Source: an uncultured Candidatus Melainabacteria bacterium
GTDB lineage: Bacteria; Cyanobacteriota; Vampirovibrionia; Gastranaerophilales; Gastranaerophilaceae
DNA: 64,000 bases
Reading direction: 5' to 3'
Assembly (NCBI GenBank): GCA_934693165.1
Contig: CAKUUX010000003.1
Location: forward strand, 1 to 64,000
Shown: positions 52,461 through 61,015 of the stretch, one piece after another
Numbering within the stretch: the first letter of the stretch is position 1
How the letters are laid out: every line of letters starts with the position of its first letter
Position numbers and translations under genes: made by a program
Notes under the pieces: generated by a model
What the model was told of the DNA's origin: nothing
Databases searched by the model: none
The model's input: the letters and a program-made list of their open reading frames with translations, nothing else

Positions 52461-52751
52461 TTAAAATGGTTTTTTGCTTTTAGGATTATGTTCTGGAACA
52501 CCTTTAAAAATATAGTTCTTTCCTACATACTGATATTTTCCTCTAGAACGTTGCATAAAATAATGAGATTGTTTTTCATAGTTAATCCCATTATTTGTTA
52601 AGTTATAACAGTAGTCAGAAGGGATATAACTATCTTCTGGTCGATTATATTTTTTACTCAATTCTGTTTTAAACCATTTTGTTGAAAATTCGAAATTCAT
52701 TGGCAATGTTTTTACAAATTCTTCAATTTCAACTTCAATTTGTCCTGCCAT
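52461..52751 (-). CDS. Small hypothetical protein
   Basis: Not recognised by name. 96 residues: an acidic N-terminal helix (EVEIEEFVKTLP), then EFSTKWFKTELSKKY and an SDYCYNLTNNGINYEKQ segment followed by aromatic and basic residues. The pattern (helices, then CYN-x-T/R-x-N-x-GI) is one I associate with small helix-turn-helix-like proteins in restriction or defence islands, from memory only. Divergent from the XRE regulator across an operator array, so probably controlled by it. Ribosome site GGAG is unusually far (about 14 bases) from the ATG. Confidence 0.5.
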   Translation of the reverse strand: MAGQIEVEIEEFVKTLPMNFEFSTKWFKTELSKKYNRPEDSYIPSDYCYNLTNNGINYEKQSHYFMQRSRGKYQYVGKNYIFKGVPEHNPKSKKPF

Positions 52752-52796
52752 AAATTATTTAATCTCCATAAAAATATTTTGAATAATTAAACTAAT

Positions 52797-52892
52797 ATTT
52801 ACCTATTTTTTAGGTAAATAAAAAATAAAAATTTACCTATCATGTAATAAATTCTATCAATTAGGTAAATTGAAGTCAATTACTTACCTCTT
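52797..52892. promoter_or_regulatory. Operator array for the XRE regulator
   Basis: A 23-base palindrome ATTTACCTA-N5-TAGGTAAAT (52797-52819), a second ATTTACCTA at 52831, an inverted copy TTAGGTAAAT at 52861-52870 and a weaker TTACCT at 52884-52889. They lie between divergent promoters, the usual place for a Cro/CI-like switch. Confidence 0.7.
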
Positions 52893-52943
52893 TTCGTATT
52901 TTGAATTGCAAAAATTCTTAATAAAATTGAAAGCGAGGTTTAT

Positions 52944-53264
52944 ATGAACATAAAAAATCTATTTGGAAGAAAGATAAAGGAATATCGTAAAAAGAAAAAT
53001 TTAACGCAAGCTCAATTAGCAGAATTAGTAAATGTTGATGATAAACATATTAGTTGCATTGAGAGTGGTAAAAATTTTCCGTCTTCAGATTTAATTGAAA
53101 GACTTGCAGTATCTTTAGAAGTTGAGCCAAAAGATTTGTTTGAATTTTATTATTTACAAGATACAGAAGATTTAAAATCTGACATTAATAATATGCTTGA
53201 AAAACTAAATCAAGAAGAATTAGCACTCACTCATAAATATATCCGAACTTTTTTATTAAAATAA
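52944..53264 (+). CDS. XRE-family helix-turn-helix regulator
   Basis: 106 residues. The HTH_3 domain spans about residues 7-65: GRKIKEYRKKKNLTQAQLAELVNVDDKHISCIESGKNFPSSDLIERLAVSLEVE shows the standard five helices (motif pieces LTQAQLAE and ISCIESG). A short helical C-terminal part (about 70-106) may dimerise. GCGAGG lies upstream of the ATG. The multi-copy palindrome before it suggests autoregulation and control of the divergent small gene. It may be the island or defence-locus repressor. Confidence 0.88.
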   Translation: MNIKNLFGRKIKEYRKKKNLTQAQLAELVNVDDKHISCIESGKNFPSSDLIERLAVSLEVEPKDLFEFYYLQDTEDLKSDINNMLEKLNQEELALTHKYIRTFLLK

Positions 53265-53270
53265 TTTTTC

Positions 53271-53441
53271 TGTAACTTTATACCTCATATCCAATAAACA
53301 TTTCATCATTCACCAGAGAATGCTCTCATTTTAAAATTTTAAACAGAGATTTTTAAGCCGAGAAAAATCTCAAATAGAGAAAACTTATGTCCACGAACAA
53401 GAAACCACAAATTATAACGAGAGGGGCTATATGGGGTGGTT
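53271..53441 (+). repeat. Copy A of a ~165-bp direct repeat
   Basis: Aligns with 56213-56378. Best-kept parts: TAACTTTATACCTC at the left, GAGAAAAAT in the middle, and GAGAGGGGCTATATGGGGTGG at the right end, with ACTT-TGT-CACGA-CA-GAAACCA between. Both copies are in the same direction and bracket the TIR and Abi genes. No protein motif; likely a recombination or mobile-repeat sequence. Confidence 0.65.
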
Positions 53442-55310
53442 TTATTTTATCTTGTTCCAAGTATAATAATTTGCAATATCTTTTTCATTTATTACACAAA
53501 GTTTTATTGTAGAATAATCTTCGCTAATTATACCATATGTTTTATCCCCTGATATATAGCCTAAAAACATCTCAAAAAGACCATTTCTGCCATTATATGA
53601 TGTTAAATTACGCTCCCTTGATTTGATTGTAGCTTCAAATGATAGATTTGTTATTTTTCCTTTAATTCCAAACTCGGTATATTCAGTATCACTCTTTTGA
53701 TTGATTTTAAATATACACTCAAAATCTTCTTTGAATTCAAATATATACTCTCCATTATGAGTTTCCCATGTGCCAGATAATTTTGTGTAATCTATGTCAA
53801 AAGAAGTACAATATTTTTCTGCATATTCTTGCATAAAGCTATTTTGTCGTTTTACATCATTAAACAATTCATTCTCTTTATCTGTTTCACTTTGTTCAGC
53901 TCTTTTTAATCGGCTTTCGGTATTTCCAATATTTTCATGTATAATTATATTTTTTTGTTTTAGGTCTTCTATTTTCTCTAACAAACTTTTGGCATCATCT
54001 AAAAAACCTGCATTTATGTATAGATTAGCTAAATTGGAAATAGATAGTGATTCATCAAGTTCAATAGCTTTTTTATAGGCATTAACGGCTTTTACATTCA
54101 GCTCAAAATTATCATATAGAACACCTATGTTATTATAATAGGTGCCAGATAGTGATGCATCATTTAATATCTTGTAATGATAAAAACTTAATTTTTTCTT
54201 GTTTTGGTCTGAATATGCATAAGCTAATTTAAATCTCAAATCAGTATCGTCAGGTTCACGCTTCAAATAACATTCTGCATAGTTAAAAAAAGTATCCCAA
54301 TCTTTATTATCGTGAGCCAATAATGCAATACTTTTGTATAAATATTGATTATCTGGTTTTTCGATTAAAATACTTTTAAGATTTTGTAAACCTGTTTCAT
54401 AGTTAGAATTTAAAGTAATACATTTGTTTTCATTATATACAGTATTTGCGTATATTTGAATATCTTCACTATTGCTATACATGTTCGCAATATCTTTATA
54501 TAAAATAGCAGCCTTATCAAATGCCTGAACTTTTTTATAATAATCTACAAGTTTTAATTTGATATAAGAATTGTTTGGATATTGTTCCGATAATTTTTGT
54601 AACTTTTCTATACTACCATTTTGCCCTAATATTTCTGACCGATATAGATAAATTGCTTGATAATTAATTTTTGTTTCATCATCATCTTCTTGACTAATAA
54701 GCTCTTCATAGCTTTGCTTAACCATTTCAAGTTTATTTGAACAATGAAGATTGGCTACCAAATTAATCTTATGTTCATCTTGGTTATTTTGATTTGGAAC
54801 ATTTTCTATGACAGTTATTGTTTCATCACTATTAGTTGGCACCTTATTAATTTCTACATTGGAAACGTTATTACTATAATTATTATTTTGAATACCCACT
54901 AACATTTCATTTAATTTTGTAAAAACATCATCAAGGGGTTTATTTCTATCAAATATTATATATTCACTATCAGCTTGCAAACCAAGTCTTGTAATTACTG
55001 GTTCTTCAAATAATAATATTACTTTTTTACATTGAGCAATAGCATAACCCGATTCTTGTATAACCCAAGCAGAAGTTGTATATGGTATAGGCTTTTCCAA
55101 AAATTTATGATGTAATGGTTTTTCTTTGGTAAATATTCCAATAAAAATATCACATTGTTTGATTCTTTCTTGTACTTTTTGAGAAACAGATAAAATGGCA
55201 GATTGTTCCCCAGTAATACATTCATAATTTAAAGACTGTATAAATCTTTTAAATTTTTCAACTATATCTTTATCTTCTTTTTTAAAACTATGCCCAATAA
55301 ATATTTTCAT
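53442..55310 (-). CDS. TIR-domain protein with TPR repeats
   Basis: 622 residues from ATG 55310 (GAGGA upstream). Residues 1-135 read as a TIR or TIR-like Rossmann domain: KIFIGHSFKKED at the start, CDIFIGIFTKE (betaC), and SAWVIQESGYA where Glu86, four residues after Trp82, matches the catalytic Glu of NADase TIR domains; EYIIFDR follows. Residues ~190-450 are tetratricopeptide-like helices (YNNIGVLYDNFELNVKAVNA), and the C-terminal ~140 residues look like a beta-sandwich (SGTWETHNGEYIFEFKED). TIR plus a sensor or scaffold is the layout of many antiphage proteins that deplete NAD+. Located in the island cassette between the two long repeats. Confidence 0.75.
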   Translation of the reverse strand: MKIFIGHSFKKEDKDIVEKFKRFIQSLNYECITGEQSAILSVSQKVQERIKQCDIFIGIFTKEKPLHHKFLEKPIPYTTSAWVIQESGYAIAQCKKVILLFEEPVITRLGLQADSEYIIFDRNKPLDDVFTKLNEMLVGIQNNNYSNNVSNVEINKVPTNSDETITVIENVPNQNNQDEHKINLVANLHCSNKLEMVKQSYEELISQEDDDETKINYQAIYLYRSEILGQNGSIEKLQKLSEQYPNNSYIKLKLVDYYKKVQAFDKAAILYKDIANMYSNSEDIQIYANTVYNENKCITLNSNYETGLQNLKSILIEKPDNQYLYKSIALLAHDNKDWDTFFNYAECYLKREPDDTDLRFKLAYAYSDQNKKKLSFYHYKILNDASLSGTYYNNIGVLYDNFELNVKAVNAYKKAIELDESLSISNLANLYINAGFLDDAKSLLEKIEDLKQKNIIIHENIGNTESRLKRAEQSETDKENELFNDVKRQNSFMQEYAEKYCTSFDIDYTKLSGTWETHNGEYIFEFKEDFECIFKINQKSDTEYTEFGIKGKITNLSFEATIKSRERNLTSYNGRNGLFEMFLGYISGDKTYGIISEDYSTIKLCVINEKDIANYYTWNKIK

Positions 55311-55456
55311 GCTAAATATCCTCAACTAAAACCATTGTATTTATATTATACAAGAACCAACAAGAATTAATATTTAATATTAATTTTTACAAATTATTTA
55401 AAAATAGCTTAAAAGGGTTGAAATTTTTACTAAAATAGTTTATATTATTAATGTAT

Positions 55457-55497
55457 AGTCCTAGACGATGTACCACTTTTGTGGAGTTGCTAGGGCT
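55457..55497. other. Hairpin at the 3' end of the Abi gene
   Basis: Eight-bp stem AGTCCTAG/CTAGGGCT enclosing an inner CCAC-TTTT-GTGG hairpin; it overlaps the Abi stop codon. T residues follow only in the plus direction, so terminator function for the Abi gene is doubtful. Confidence 0.45.
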
Positions 55498-56170
55498 TTT
55501 GCTTTATTATATATTCAAATCTAAAAGTATTTACAAATATTTCCGCATAGTCTTTTGATAGTGAGTATAAGACCTTTTTTGCTTGTTCATAGCAGTTTTC
55601 TATGCCATTTTTATTATTGATAATAATTTCGTGGTGGAAAACTCTATTTCTTAATCTTAAAATTTCTTTCAATACAGGAAATATTACTTTTGTTTTATCC
55701 CAAGTAGGACTCACAAAATAATTATCAAAGTCCGGAAATACACTATCAAAGAATCCTTGTTTATCCCATAAACTGTTTTTATAAGATTTTTTGCATAGAT
55801 TTACCCAAAAACCAAAAGTTAATTCTGCAATTATTGAGCCTGTTGATAGTTTATGTTTCTTATTTTGTAATTTCTTACAAGCCTCTAGCAAAATATTATG
55901 TTCGTTCTCTGATAAAATATTTTTATTATTAATTTCATCTAATAACCAATTATCACCTTTTAATTTTGCAACCGCATTATATAATCTATTTCTTAAAGAA
56001 ATCTCTAATGCCGCAATAACAGGATAAAAGCTTTCTGATATCTGAACATTAAAAATATAACGGCTTAATATTAAGTCAGTACTATCACTATCTGAATATT
56101 TATAAGAAGATAGTCTATCAATACTAATATTTTCAATAATATTCGCTATATTTCTGCCTAAAAAATTCAT
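55490..56170 (-). CDS. Abi_2-like (HEPN-type) abortive infection protein
   Basis: 226 residues resembling the Abi_2 family (AbiD/AbiF type): SRYIFNVQISESFYPVIAALEISLRNRLYNAV in the N-terminal half, ELTFGFWVNL in the middle, and ILRLRNRVFHHEII near residue 190. The last holds an R-x4-H arrangement typical of HEPN ribonucleases. Members are toxins that abort phage infection by RNA cleavage; that role is inferred here. A TATAAT ends six bases before the ATG without a proper Shine-Dalgarno, so it is probably leaderless. It sits between the TIR-TPR gene and the second long repeat. Confidence 0.82.
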   Translation of the reverse strand: MNFLGRNIANIIENISIDRLSSYKYSDSDSTDLILSRYIFNVQISESFYPVIAALEISLRNRLYNAVAKLKGDNWLLDEINNKNILSENEHNILLEACKKLQNKKHKLSTGSIIAELTFGFWVNLCKKSYKNSLWDKQGFFDSVFPDFDNYFVSPTWDKTKVIFPVLKEILRLRNRVFHHEIIINNKNGIENCYEQAKKVLYSLSKDYAEIFVNTFRFEYIIKQKP

Positions 56171-56212
56171 GCCTTAATTATATCATAGATACACTATAAG
56201 AAGAAATAAGAG

Positions 56213-56378
56213 GTAACTTTATACCTCGCCACCCTAAAACATTTCACGATGAGCCGATGAATGTGTTCAAATGAAATTTTTGATTTGGGTTTTTCATACC
56301 GAGAAAAATTCTACAACCGAAAACTTGTGTTCACGACCACGAAACCATAAATCACAATGAGAGGGGCTATATGGGGTG
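56213..56378 (+). repeat. Copy B of the ~165-bp direct repeat
   Basis: Partner of 53271-53441, same direction. Its GAGAGGGGCTATATGGGGTGG end lies immediately before the PLD operon, so it may also supply that operon's upstream sequence. Confidence 0.65.
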
Positions 56379-56395
56379 GATATTTATATATCTTA

Positions 56396-58012
56396 ATGGC
56401 TAATAGACAAGTGGATATTTATAAGTTATTCTTATTCAAAGATTATTGGAATATTTATAGGTATATTTATATGGAAGAATATTTAGTAAGTGATAAAGAA
56501 GAGTTATTAACACAAGATTATCAAAAAGCTTCTCTTAGTCTTGTGTGGCATAGAAATGATAAAAGAAGAACAATAGTTTTTGCTTTGATAGAATTATTAC
56601 CAAAAGAATTTCCAACACCTATTACCATAAACGAAATCCCACAAAAAATAAGTGAAAAAGGTTATAATAAACAAGCTTTTTATTATCAAAAATTTGTTGA
56701 TAATATCAATAACATATTAAATTTTTATAAATCTATTCAAAATGGTAAAAATATCGAATATGATAAAAAAGTATTTGAACAACGAAACTATCAAGAGGAT
56801 GTGAAATTTCCCAATTTATTATTATCAAATAATTTACCATTTGTGTATGGTTATGAAAAATGTGTAAGACATAATTCTTTGTTCAATTGTGATTTTCAAA
56901 CTGATATAAAAAAACTTATATTTAAAGATAAATATAAAAATTTTATCAACGAAAATATAAATTTTGATATTACAAAAAATATTAAATATATTGGCAGTAT
57001 AAATCTAGTTGCTTATAACCCTATTATTAGAGATATAAAAGTTCATTTAAACAATGACAAAGATAACAATGAAAAAGTTTTTGTTGAAATAGAACCAAGG
57101 GAAGGTGTTTCGCTTAAAAATCTAAACTATATCCATATAGAAAAACGTTTAACCGGATATACAAATTATAAAAAAATTGAAATTAAAGATAATAGTTTTA
57201 CAATATCTGCAAATAATGATGTTGAAAGTATTGCTCATGCAATAGTATGTCAGAAAAGAGGACTTCTTGAATGGTCAAACTTTTATGGATTTGCTCGTGC
57301 AATTAGTTTTAATATGAATATTGTCAATGGCGAAAAAGTTATAAATGTCCCAAGTAAAGACTTAAAAACATCTAAAGATAAAACATATAAAACAGAAATA
57401 GTTGGTAGTGCTATTGAAAGTAGAATAGAAGATGAAAACCCACCTAAAAAATTAAGAGAATATTTATTAGAATGTAATAAATTTGAAGTGAGTCAAAAAG
57501 AAAAAGATAACAGAATACAAAAATTATTTTATGATAATCCTGAAGAAGCAATATCATTTGTAAAAAGTCTAATTGCAAATGCACATAAAAAAGTAATAAT
57601 AATTGACCCATATTTTGGAGTAAAAGATTTATTTGAATTTGCTTTTTCTATCAAAAATTCACAGATTCCTGTTGAAATTATTACATCATTTGCTAGCACT
57701 AGTTTAAATAAATCTTTAAATTTTGCTAAGATTCTTAAAAAGAATATTGATAAAAACAAAAATATTAATAACATAAATGCTTATATAATGTTAGGAGATA
57801 AACCTGCATTTCATGATAGATTTATAATTGTAGATGATAATGTATGGCTATCAGGGAACTCATTAGCAGATATTGGGAAAAGAGCAAGTATATTAGTACA
57901 ATTAAGATATCCAAGACAAATTCTTAATATATACGATTTAATTATTAATGACAAGAATAAATGTCTATTACTCGAGGAGTGGTTAAATGATAAAGAGAAA
58001 ACAAAAAATTGA
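56396..58012 (+). CDS. PLD-like nuclease-domain protein, operon gene 1
   Basis: About 538 residues; start uncertain (ATG 56396 used, 56471 with AGGT upstream also plausible, 56357 lies in the repeat). The C-terminal ~150 residues form a phospholipase-D-like domain: KKVIIIDPYFGVKDLFEFAF, then HDRFIIVDDNVWLSGNSL, an H-x-R/K-x4-D half-site (His codon at 57812) followed by the GNS typical of HKD enzymes. The ~390-residue N-terminal part (TIVFALIELLPKEFPTPITI ...) is unknown; the overall layout recalls VPA1262-family proteins from memory, unverified. One HKD per chain means it must pair, with itself or with gene 2. Overlaps gene 2 by 26 bases. Confidence 0.72.
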   Translation: MANRQVDIYKLFLFKDYWNIYRYIYMEEYLVSDKEELLTQDYQKASLSLVWHRNDKRRTIVFALIELLPKEFPTPITINEIPQKISEKGYNKQAFYYQKFVDNINNILNFYKSIQNGKNIEYDKKVFEQRNYQEDVKFPNLLLSNNLPFVYGYEKCVRHNSLFNCDFQTDIKKLIFKDKYKNFINENINFDITKNIKYIGSINLVAYNPIIRDIKVHLNNDKDNNEKVFVEIEPREGVSLKNLNYIHIEKRLTGYTNYKKIEIKDNSFTISANNDVESIAHAIVCQKRGLLEWSNFYGFARAISFNMNIVNGEKVINVPSKDLKTSKDKTYKTEIVGSAIESRIEDENPPKKLREYLLECNKFEVSQKEKDNRIQKLFYDNPEEAISFVKSLIANAHKKVIIIDPYFGVKDLFEFAFSIKNSQIPVEIITSFASTSLNKSLNFAKILKKNIDKNKNINNINAYIMLGDKPAFHDRFIIVDDNVWLSGNSLADIGKRASILVQLRYPRQILNIYDLIINDKNKCLLLEEWLNDKEKTKN

Positions 58013-58562
58013 TTTAGGTTCTTCTATTGAATCTGTTTATACCGATACTCCAGAATTATTGTTCCCATCATTATATGATAAAGAGTTTAATATACCACAA
58101 GATTTGCGTGCTTGTAGTGAAAAATATGCCGAATTAAATGCACAAAAAAAATTTGCTTTTATGTTTTGGAATAAGTTTAGAACGGTTAAAAACATCATAA
58201 TTATTGATGGTTTTTTTAATGAAATAGAACCTGATTTTATAAATTCAAATATCCAAAGAGATGCAAGACTTGAAATATATACAAGTTGTAGCAGAAAAGA
58301 AGCAGAAAGAATGCTTTCAAGTATAAAACACGAAAATACTTTTTTATATCATTTAAAAAAGGGAATAGTTATTCACGATAGATATGCAATATTAGATAAT
58401 GAATTATTTCATTTTGGTTCTACTGTTGGAGGTTTTACAAACCACTTTACAACATATTCAAGAGGTTGGGAAAAAGAAAAATTAGCCGGTTTATTAGAAT
58501 TTTTTGAAAAAATTTGTAAAGCTTCAAATCTAATAGAGGAGATTAAAGTATATGATAGATAA
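57987..58562 (+). CDS. Second single-HKD PLD-like protein, operon gene 2
   Basis: 191 residues. VKNIIIIDGFFNEIEP parallels the DPYFG strand of gene 1, and IVIHDRYAILDNELFHFGSTVGG (quoted in part: HDRYAILD then FGST) is an HKD-type half-site with His at codon 58374. Length and sequence differ from gene 1, so it is not a simple duplicate. Start ATG has GAGGAG inside the end of gene 1; translation is coupled. With gene 1 it could build a heterodimeric PLD active site, or act as a regulator of it. Name of family not known to me. Confidence 0.68.
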   Translation: MIKRKQKIDLGSSIESVYTDTPELLFPSLYDKEFNIPQDLRACSEKYAELNAQKKFAFMFWNKFRTVKNIIIIDGFFNEIEPDFINSNIQRDARLEIYTSCSRKEAERMLSSIKHENTFLYHLKKGIVIHDRYAILDNELFHFGSTVGGFTNHFTTYSRGWEKEKLAGLLEFFEKICKASNLIEEIKVYDR

Positions 58563-60294
58563 TAGATTACTATACAATAACCAAAACTGTTATAAAGAAA
58601 AAATGGAATTGTATATATTTAATGTAAATCTTGAAGAGTATAAACAAAATAAAGAGTTGGTGAACACAGTATTAACAAACATTTATAATAATTCTGATAT
58701 CACATCTATTCAAAATTTGCTTGCAAAATATATCTTTAATAAAAATGATTGTTTTATATTATTGGGAAATTTATTAGCAGAATCTATTATTTGCAATGAA
58801 ATAAGTGATAAATATAACCACATTAAATGGCTTGATAAAATATTATCCTCAAACGATTATATTTATGAATCATACCAGTATTATATAGAAGAGTTTTTGC
58901 AAAATTCAAAATTTAAAAAAAGATATCTTGAACTTCTAAAACAGTATTATGAATATTGCAATAAAAATCCTAAAATGCTTATTTCTTATCGTTTTGATAA
59001 AAGGTCTGCACTAAAAATACTTAAAGAATGGAATAATACTGATGATTATAGCAAAATAATTAGTGGTGAATGGAAAAGGTTTTACGAATATATATTTATA
59101 GATTCTTCGTATTACTTGATAATGCCAATTATAGAAATACAAGATTATAAATCATTAGTTGATGTATTAAATTGTATTGACAACTTTTTTATTATTGACA
59201 ATATATTGTCTTATAACCAAATTCGTTATGATATTGATATTACAAAAAACTTGTTGCAAAAATTAAACGAATACGATACATATAAATCAATTACTATTCA
59301 ATTTATTTTGTTAAGTAAAATACAAGAATATGTAACAAATTTATATTTGCGAATTGAGAATGTAACAGAGGAATTGGAAATTCTTATAAAAAACTTATTT
59401 ACCATTATAAATAAATTAAAAAACAAAGATTGTATTTATAAAAATTGGTTTAAATTTTTAACAAACCAAATTATAAAAAATACCTATGTAGATTTAGCTA
59501 TCATTATTATAGAACTAATTGTAAACGAAATAAATAATTCAAAATTAATAAATGAATTCAAAAAAGAATTAATAGAAGATAAAGATACTCCTTATGAATC
59601 TCTTATGAGTTTAATATTACTTGAGGACGAGCCGGATTTTGATAATAATCATTTTGAACTTTTAAAAAAATATTTAATGAATGAAAAGCAATATATATTT
59701 GTTAATTTACACCAAGTTAACAAAGCTTTTGAACCGAGATTTTATTATCTATCGCAATTATTTATAGGTAATAATATTGGCGAAGAAGAATGGTTGTCTC
59801 TTTGGGAACTTTTATATAAAGAAAGAAAAAAAGCCATGTATCCATATTTCTATAAAAATACAGATTCTGTATATCGTTCTATCTTTCTTATTATAACTGG
59901 GATTTCAGCTATTCAATATTTATGCGAGGATAATACTAAAAAATCCTCAAAATTACTAAATTATATATGGGAAGCTGTTAAAGAAATACATTTATATCTA
60001 TCTAAATTCTACGATAATTTTATAATAGAAATTGTTTTCCGCATTGTATTATTGTCTGAAATTATAAAAGAACCTTCAACCAAATATTTAGATTTTTTTA
60101 AATATAATTCGAGCATAATTACACAAATATTGGTTAGTTTAGACAATAATAAATATGAATTAGATAAGATAAAAGTTGATAAACAATATTTGAATAGTGT
60201 TAAAATATATATAAATGAGATTATGAATAAAAAACATGTTTCAAAGGAATATATGAATTTATGTTGTGATTTATACGAAAAGCTTAAATCTTAA
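58552..60294 (+). CDS. Large helical protein of unknown family, operon gene 3
   Basis: Not recognised. 580 residues, almost wholly alpha-helical by composition, rich in Ile, Leu, Asn, Lys and Tyr, with no membrane segment long enough to trust and no catalytic motif. Possibly a solenoid or large scaffold or sensor. Starts inside gene 2 (11-base overlap) with AGAGGAG upstream, so it is strictly coupled and probably works in a complex with the two PLD-like proteins. Strong A/T-rich codon use like the other island genes. It ends five bases before the att-like scrap at 60300. Confidence 0.6.
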   Translation: MIDNRLLYNNQNCYKEKMELYIFNVNLEEYKQNKELVNTVLTNIYNNSDITSIQNLLAKYIFNKNDCFILLGNLLAESIICNEISDKYNHIKWLDKILSSNDYIYESYQYYIEEFLQNSKFKKRYLELLKQYYEYCNKNPKMLISYRFDKRSALKILKEWNNTDDYSKIISGEWKRFYEYIFIDSSYYLIMPIIEIQDYKSLVDVLNCIDNFFIIDNILSYNQIRYDIDITKNLLQKLNEYDTYKSITIQFILLSKIQEYVTNLYLRIENVTEELEILIKNLFTIINKLKNKDCIYKNWFKFLTNQIIKNTYVDLAIIIIELIVNEINNSKLINEFKKELIEDKDTPYESLMSLILLEDEPDFDNNHFELLKKYLMNEKQYIFVNLHQVNKAFEPRFYYLSQLFIGNNIGEEEWLSLWELLYKERKKAMYPYFYKNTDSVYRSIFLIITGISAIQYLCEDNTKKSSKLLNYIWEAVKEIHLYLSKFYDNFIIEIVFRIVLLSEIIKEPSTKYLDFFKYNSSIITQILVSLDNNKYELDKIKVDKQYLNSVKIYINEIMNKKHVSKEYMNLCCDLYEKLKS

Positions 60295-60299
60295 TTATA

Positions 60300-60400
60300 G
60301 GTAGCTCGTTGGCTCATAAGACGCATTTATTTTTCAACGTATTTTGTGTGATTGATATAATGAGTGTTAGTGGTATTTATAAATTACTTTATTTATGATT
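60300..60400 (+). repeat. att-like scrap, related to 48121-48214
   Basis: GGTAGCTCGTTGGCTCATAAGAC and then GATATAAT-AGTGTTA-TGGTATTTATAAA-TACTT (shortened here) match the left junction at 48121-48214 with about 75 percent identity. It looks like the left end of a second, largely deleted element. Confidence 0.6.
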
Positions 60401-60638
60401 ACTAATAACTAAATAGCAATAATTTCCTTTCCCCAAACCTTCTTTTAAAAGTTTCATAGCCATTTATCCCCGATTTTATGTTTTTAATTTTCGTAATCCG
60501 CCATGCTTACATTTATACCTACAATAATTGTAGGGAACAAGCGATATAATAACGAAATTAACATATACTTGATTTTAATTTTTTAGCGTTACATAATATT
60601 GGTGTTGAAAGTGTTTCAGCAATTTTAAAATTGAATAA
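60401..60638 (+). other. Remnant region and tRNA-fMet promoter
   Basis: No gene. CAAGCGATATAATAACG (60538-60554) repeats the leader end found at 47995-48012. The tRNA promoter is TTGATT (60569-60574), 17-base spacer, CATAAT (60592-60597), 41 bases before the tRNA. Confidence 0.55.
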
Positions 60639-60715
<77 letters not shown>

Positions 60716-60720
60716 TTTAG

Positions 60721-60754
60721 ATAAAAGTCTTTAGTACAAACTAAAGACTTTTAT
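60721..60754 (+). terminator. tRNA-fMet terminator
   Basis: Fifteen-bp stem with core AAAAGTCTTTAGT and its complement, followed by T residues, five bases after the CCA end. Confidence 0.9.
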
Positions 60755-60755
60755 T

Positions 60756-61015
60756 TTGCTTTATTTTACTGAATTTGAACTGCATGTAAACAAGCCACCG
60801 TTTCGTCGCAAACTCCGAACGTCCAACTCCCGCAACTACCTAGAATTACAACTTTTGAGGGTTTTTCAAGAATCCTTCTATTGCAAAATTTTTCTTTTTT
60901 GTTTTGCTCATAATTTTTTAAACCTCTGCATTACAATTGTAACACATGGCTTGTAAAAAGCACATTGAAATGTTATAATTTCAATACAAAATATACATTT
61001 TACTAAGGAGTCTAT
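60756..61015 (+). other. Intergenic region with promoter of the 61016 gene
   Basis: TTGTAA (60951-60956), 17-base spacer, TATAAT (60974-60979) make a good promoter 36 bases before the gene. GTCCAACTCCCGCAACTACC at 60819-60838 resembles the tRNA-fMet 3' end, another probable scar. A 66-codon open frame here overlaps the scar and is not thought real. Confidence 0.6.

Noticed and set aside
60756..60956. 66-codon open frame after the tRNA-fMet terminator
   Set aside because: No ribosome site, overlaps the terminator tail and a tRNA 3'-end scar, and codon use is unlike the neighbours.
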